In this document: one piece after another, positions 60,514 through 64,000 of the stretch | Layout of the letters: every line of letters begins with the position of its first letter | Numbering within the stretch: the stretch's first letter is position 1 | Origin: CAYRVX01 sp964642165 | GTDB taxonomy: Bacteria; Planctomycetota; Phycisphaerae; SM23-33 | Direction: 5' to 3' | NCBI GenBank assembly: GCA_964642165.1 | Contig: CAZXOC010000004.1 | Coordinates: forward strand, 1 to 64,000 | Length of the DNA stretch: 64,000 nt | The notes under the pieces: generated by a model | What the model saw: the letters and a program-made list of their open reading frames with translations, nothing else | What the model was told of the DNA's origin: nothing | Database searches by the model: none | Made by a program: the position numbers and the translations under genes

Positions 60514-61026
60514 CTAGGGCGACGACAGCATCGCCAGGTCGTCCCGGGCGAAGGCAATCTTCGTGAACTCCGCGCGGACGGCCTGGTTGAAGGCCTCCAC
60601 GACGAACTCCCACGGCACGGTCGGCTCGGGATGGATCAGCAGGGGCACGTCCCGGCTTCCGATCGCCTCCTGCCGCTGCCGGAGGCGGGTGTACAGCTCC
60701 CGCGGGCCGGCGATCGTCTCCGCCGTGCCGCTCAGCCGGTAGTAGACCATGCCTTCCTGCCCGGACCGATGGAGCGTCACCTCGATGGGGCTGAGGAGCT
60801 TCTCGGCGGCGCGGCCGGGGCCGATGTGCGGCAGGCTCCCGGGGATCACCCCCTCGGTCTCGCGGAACTCGCACGTCAACAGGAAGAACAGCAGCAACTG
60901 AAACGTCACGTCGATCATGGGCGTCAGCGGCGGCTGCATCCGCTGCCGGCGGCGGGAACGCTCTTCGGCGCGCGGGTCGATCGGGCTGGCCTTCTCCACC
61001 TGGGGGTTCCTCGTCCGCGAGGCCAT
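60514..61026 (-). CDS. exbD: ExbD/TolR-family protein 1
   Basis: 170 residues. The membrane helix PLTPMIDVTFQLLLFFLLT carries the conserved proton-path Asp; the rest is a periplasmic domain (VPWEFVVEAFNQAVRAEFTK). With the ExbB homologue it should form a proton-driven motor. ATG 61026 is preferred over 61032 because AGGAG then has proper spacing. An 80-nt tract over the helix is 79/80 identical to ExbD 2, which points to recent duplication or gene conversion. The 195-nt gap to ExbD 2 appears empty. Confidence 0.9.
   Translation of the reverse strand: MASRTRNPQVEKASPIDPRAEERSRRRQRMQPPLTPMIDVTFQLLLFFLLTCEFRETEGVIPGSLPHIGPGRAAEKLLSPIEVTLHRSGQEGMVYYRLSGTAETIAGPRELYTRLRQRQEAIGSRDVPLLIHPEPTVPWEFVVEAFNQAVRAEFTKIAFARDDLAMLSSP
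60861..60940 (-). repeat. 79/80-identical tract shared with 61560-61639
   Basis: Covers the membrane helix and following residues of ExbD 1. A single difference (AAC versus AGC near 60879) separates it from the ExbD 2 tract, while flanking coding sequence is far more diverged. Confidence 0.85.
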
Positions 61027-61221
61027 GGGCATGCTCCTCGAAACGACAGCCAGGGGCCCGATGCCAGGAGCCACCGAAGCGCCCGGGCCGGTCCCTTCTC
61101 GCCGCCTGCGCCGCGGAGCGGGGCTCGGCAGGTGCTGTCTGCTCGTACCTGGCTGCGGGCCCCTGGCTGGACGCCGCTGCAATGCCTGCGGCCATGGCCG
61201 CCTCGACGCGCCGCGGCCGCG

Positions 61222-61725
61222 TCACAGTATCTGCTGCGCGAAGCCGATCTTCAGGAACCTCGCGCGAACCGCCTGGTTGAAGGCCTCGACGACGAACTCC
61301 CACGGGACGTCTTCGGCCGGCAGGATCACGATGGGCACCTCGTCGCTGCCGAGCTGCTCCTGTCGCTGCTTGAGATACCCGAACAACTCCGCCGGGCTGT
61401 TGATCACCACGGGCACGCCGGTCATCTCGTAATGGGCCGCGGCGCGGTCGGCCGAGGGGCGCAGCCGGATCTGGATCGGGTCCGGCGGCGGGGTCTGCTG
61501 CTGCTGAAGGACGATGTTTCCCTTGGCCGGCAGCGTACCGGGGATGTTGCCCTCCGACTCGCGGAACTCGCACGTCAGCAGGAAGAACAGCAGCAACTGA
61601 AACGTCACGTCGATCATGGGCGTCAGCGGCGGCTGCATCTTCACGTGCCCCTTCGCGCGCTTCTTGCGCGGCGGGGTGTAGTGGACCGTCTGCTCGCCCT
61701 GAACGGATTTTGCGGATACCGCCAT
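61222..61725 (-). CDS. exbD: ExbD/TolR-family protein 2
   Basis: 167 residues. Same layout as ExbD 1: basic N-terminus, PLTPMIDVTFQLLLFFLLT with the key Asp, and a periplasmic domain with a Gln/Pro-rich linker (VLQQQQTPPPDPIQI) and VPWEFVVEAFNQAVRARFLK. It starts 12 nt after the stop of ExbD 3. AGAGGG precedes the ATG. Confidence 0.9.
   Translation of the reverse strand: MAVSAKSVQGEQTVHYTPPRKKRAKGHVKMQPPLTPMIDVTFQLLLFFLLTCEFRESEGNIPGTLPAKGNIVLQQQQTPPPDPIQIRLRPSADRAAAHYEMTGVPVVINSPAELFGYLKQRQEQLGSDEVPIVILPAEDVPWEFVVEAFNQAVRARFLKIGFAQQIL
61560..61639 (-). repeat. 79/80-identical tract shared with 60861-60940
   Basis: Second copy of the repeated tract, over the ExbD 2 membrane helix. Confidence 0.85.
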
Positions 61726-61737
61726 GGTGCCCTCTGG

Positions 61738-62265
61738 CTAGTCCTGCTGGGTCAGCGCCGTGATGTTCATCTTCCGCACGCCGGCGGCGACGCCCGCCCG
61801 GATCACCGGGGCCACGTCGTGCCAGTTGACGCGCTTGTCGGCGCGGACCTCGATGACGAACTCCTTGCCCGTCCGCCCGCCGATGGCCCCGGCGGCCTCG
61901 GCCAGGACCTTCTCGTTCTTGACCAGCTCGATGATCGGGTCAATGTCGCCCACGTCGTACTTCTCGCCGTCGATCTCGTACCAGCCGGCATTGGCCGCCT
62001 CCAACGGGTCCTCCGCCTCGCCGCGCGGATCCGCCGAAACCACGTTGATCGTCAGCTTGTTCGGCTCGTTGTAGTCCTTGAGGGGGACGGACTGGCTCTC
62101 ATCCGGGCGGGGGATCTTCACGTTCTTGGCGTACGCCTTGTTGGCGATCTGGCTGGCGAGGATGAAGAAGATGATCAACTGGAACGTGCAGTCGATCATG
62201 GGCGTCATGTTGAAGCTGACCTCGCCCGCGTGGGCGCCCTTGCGGAAGACGAACACTTTCGCCAT
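61738..62265 (-). CDS. exbD: ExbD/TolR-family protein 3
   Basis: 175 residues. MTPMIDCTFQLIIFFILAS carries the proton-path Asp, with Cys instead of Val after it. The periplasmic domain differs from the other two (KDYNEPNKLTINVVSADPRG, EFVIEVRADKRVNW), so it is a separate lineage rather than a recent copy. AAGGAG precedes the ATG; it follows exbB after 45 nt. Confidence 0.9.
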   Translation of the reverse strand: MAKVFVFRKGAHAGEVSFNMTPMIDCTFQLIIFFILASQIANKAYAKNVKIPRPDESQSVPLKDYNEPNKLTINVVSADPRGEAEDPLEAANAGWYEIDGEKYDVGDIDPIIELVKNEKVLAEAAGAIGGRTGKEFVIEVRADKRVNWHDVAPVIRAGVAAGVRKMNITALTQQD

Positions 62266-62310
62266 GACTCGTACTCCTTGCCTGCGCCGGGCGGCGGCGG
62301 GTGAGGCGGC

Positions 62311-62994
62311 TCACTCGCTGCCCTTGGGGGCCGGGCGGAACGTCGTGATCAGCTCCTCCGAGGCCATCATCGCCTCGGCGGACAGCGCGTCGATGCGGTT
62401 GCGCATGACGGCGAAGACCGCCAGCGAGGGGATGGCGATCGCCAGCCCCAGCAGCGTCGTGACCAGGGCGATGCCGATGGAGTAGGCCAGCTTGTCCGGC
62501 GAGGGGATGCCCCTGGCCTTCACGATTTCCATGAAGGCGTTGATCATGCCCCAGACCGTGCCCAGCAGGCCCAGCATCGGGCTGACGTTGCCGATGAGGT
62601 TGAGCCACTCGATCCGCCGCAGCAGGTGGGTGGTCTTCTCTTCGGCGGCCTCCTCCATGGCCCGTTCCATGGCGACATATCCGTGGGCCGCCTCCGTCAG
62701 CGCCGCGTGGACCACGTGGCTCAGCATGCTGGGCTCGGTGGCCGTCACCTCGATGGCCTCGCGGTACTGCTTGTTCTCGAAGAGGCCCTGGATCTGCTGG
62801 CGGACGAGGTCCGGCATGACGCTGCCGCGGCGGATCGTGATGAAGTACTGGATGATGATGGCGAGCGTGACGATGCTCAGCCCCCAGAGGATCAACCCGA
62901 TGTACCCGCCGCCGGGCCAGACCAGCGTCTTGAAGTAGTCCATACCCTCCTCGGGTCTCACCTGTGCCAGAAACGCCCATGGAAAACTCACCAT
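62311..62994 (-). CDS. exbB: ExbB/TolQ/MotA-family proton-channel protein
   Basis: 227 residues. An N-terminal hydrophobic segment and helix (GLILWGLSIVTLAIIIQYF), a cytoplasmic helical loop (FENKQYREAIEVTATEPSM), and two C-terminal helices with LNLIGNVSPMLGLLGTVWGMI and VTTLLGLAIAIPSLAVFAV are the family layout. It forms the stator with the three ExbD proteins encoded next. AGGAG lies 9 nt before the ATG. No TonB-like gene is present in the window. Confidence 0.93.
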   Translation of the reverse strand: MVSFPWAFLAQVRPEEGMDYFKTLVWPGGGYIGLILWGLSIVTLAIIIQYFITIRRGSVMPDLVRQQIQGLFENKQYREAIEVTATEPSMLSHVVHAALTEAAHGYVAMERAMEEAAEEKTTHLLRRIEWLNLIGNVSPMLGLLGTVWGMINAFMEIVKARGIPSPDKLAYSIGIALVTTLLGLAIAIPSLAVFAVMRNRIDALSAEAMMASEELITTFRPAPKGSE

Positions 62995-63099
62995 ACTCTC
63001 GATCTCCTCTGCTATGCAGCGACCTTGGGTCGCGCCGTTCGGTGCCTGCCGGTATCCGCCGCGCCCGGACGGGCCCCGGCGGGATGGTTCTTGCGATGC

Positions 63100-64000
63100 T
63101 CAGCTTCCGCCGCCCAGGGCGGCCCGGGCCTTCCGGGCCCATTCGGGGTAGCGGATCCGCATCTCCGCCGCGATCAGCCGGTACGCGTTGGCGGCGGCCA
63201 CCCGGTTGCCCAGGTGCTCGCACACCTTCGCCGCCAGGAACGTCGCCTCCGGCACCTCCGGGTAGGACGGGTCCACGCACGCCGAGACCCGCATGAAGGT
63301 CAGCCCCGCGTCGACGAGCGTCTGGCGTTTCCGACTGACGCCCTTCTCGTAGGCCAGCAGCAGCGCCTTGCCGCGAAGCAGCAGCGCCGCCGGCAGCTCG
63401 CGGTCGTCGTAGGTGTCGAGGCGCGCCCGGATCGCCTCGGCGGCTTCGACGTACCGGCCGGCCTTGACCTGGTCCGCCAGGCCCCGCAGCTTGGCGCTGA
63501 GCCCCCCCCCGTTGGTGACGGTCATCGTCGTCGGGGCGACGGGCTCGGTGCTGCCGCCGGTGGCGGGCTTGCCGCCGGTGAGCATCGCCGCCTTGTCGTC
63601 CAGCCCCTCGAGCTTGTACAGCCGCCCCAGCAGGCCCTTGATCCGCCCCTGGAAGTCGCCCTTGGCGCGGTCGAGGCGCGGCTCCAGCAGCCTGATGGCC
63701 TTGGCGTTCTCCGCCGAGCCGCGCTGCCCCAACCGGGACGGGCCCAACGCCAGCGACGCGAGGGAGACGCCCTCGTCGTCCACGATGGCGAGCCAGTCCT
63801 GGACGGCCCGCCCGATGAGCCCCGCGCCGTCCAGCGCCCGCAGCCGGCGGTAGAGGATCAACCGCTTGTGCCACTGCTGGAGGGTGGAGCTCTGGGCGGC
63901 CTTGTCGTAGGCGGCGACGGCCTGGGCGGCCTTGCCGGACTCCATCAGCTTCTCCGCGGCGTTGAAGTTCTTCTGCCCGCCGAGGTCGATGGCGTTGACG
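63100..64000 (-). CDS. TPR-like protein, N-terminus beyond the window
   Basis: An open frame of 300 codons enters from the right edge, so the start is not seen. It is helical, with repeat-like pairs (AAEKLMESGKAAQAVAAYDKA, LADQVKAGRYVEAAEAIRARL, LAAKVCEHLGNRVAAANAYRLIA) of TPR type, and ends ARKARAALGGGS. It lies about 105 nt upstream of exbB on the same strand and is probably the first or second gene of the energiser operon. Confidence 0.75.
   Translation of the reverse strand, partial: VNAIDLGGQKNFNAAEKLMESGKAAQAVAAYDKAAQSSTLQQWHKRLILYRRLRALDGAGLIGRAVQDWLAIVDDEGVSLASLALGPSRLGQRGSAENAKAIRLLEPRLDRAKGDFQGRIKGLLGRLYKLEGLDDKAAMLTGGKPATGGSTEPVAPTTMTVTNGGGLSAKLRGLADQVKAGRYVEAAEAIRARLDTYDDRELPAALLLRGKALLLAYEKGVSRKRQTLVDAGLTFMRVSACVDPSYPEVPEATFLAAKVCEHLGNRVAAANAYRLIAAEMRIRYPEWARKARAALGGGS

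Noticed and set aside
1..64000. CRISPR array or prophage
   Set aside because: No regularly spaced direct repeats, Cas genes, or phage structural, integrase or lysis genes were seen.

Overview
The window is high-GC DNA, tightly packed with genes and mostly on the minus strand. It looks like a chromosome segment of a Planctomycetota-type bacterium. That is an inference from gene content: several sialate O-acetylesterase (SASA) proteins, a sulfatase-fold protein, a DUF6288-like secreted protein, a HExxH protein of the DUF1570 type, an ExbB plus three ExbD set next to TPR-rich secreted proteins, and a sigma-70 factor with a long helix-turn-helix extension. No rRNA, CRISPR array or phage was seen; the only RNA gene is a tRNA-Cys.

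1-16.2 kb is a carbohydrate/peptide scavenging region. A minus-strand operon runs from a solute-binding-protein/permease fusion through a second permease (overlap ATGA), a LamG protein and a DUF6288-like secreted protein to an M28 aminopeptidase cut by the window start. Divergent from it is a GH4 glycosidase, followed by two SASA genes, one a tandem-module protein whose second module has lost catalytic blocks.

16.2-24.2 kb is a lower-GC island: a GH95 alpha-L-fucosidase, a glycosidase-like/sulfatase-like fusion whose sulfatase half has lost its catalytic residues, and three separated fragments of SASA genes. Two copies of a roughly 105-114 bp hairpin-containing repeat lie at its edges in inverted orientation, and IS3-type and IS1380-type transposase remnants lie on the right. 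The region looks assembled by insertion-sequence traffic.

24.2-31.2 kb holds housekeeping genes: lysA, glycerate kinase, an HtrA-like protease, a metallophosphoesterase, an APH-fold kinase and endonuclease III. 31.3-38.1 kb is a TetR / outer-membrane factor / adaptor / RND pump operon in which every junction overlaps by four bases, with a palindrome inside the promoter. 38.3-39.8 kb encodes a B12-binding radical SAM enzyme.

39.8-46.4 kb is centred on aspartate-family amino acid synthesis: hom, an aPGM-type enzyme likely serving as homoserine kinase, and lysC, with a lipoprotein and a membrane protein. 46.4-52.8 kb carries a structured leader and an SNase-like nuclease, membrane proteins, an HNH protein, a DivIC/FtsB-like protein, a HExxH protein and the unusual sigma factor with a good promoter. 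52.8-64 kb holds secreted or lipid-anchored TPR and coiled-coil proteins, a protein with a CX4CH motif, tRNA-Cys, and the ExbB/ExbD energiser operon running off the right end.
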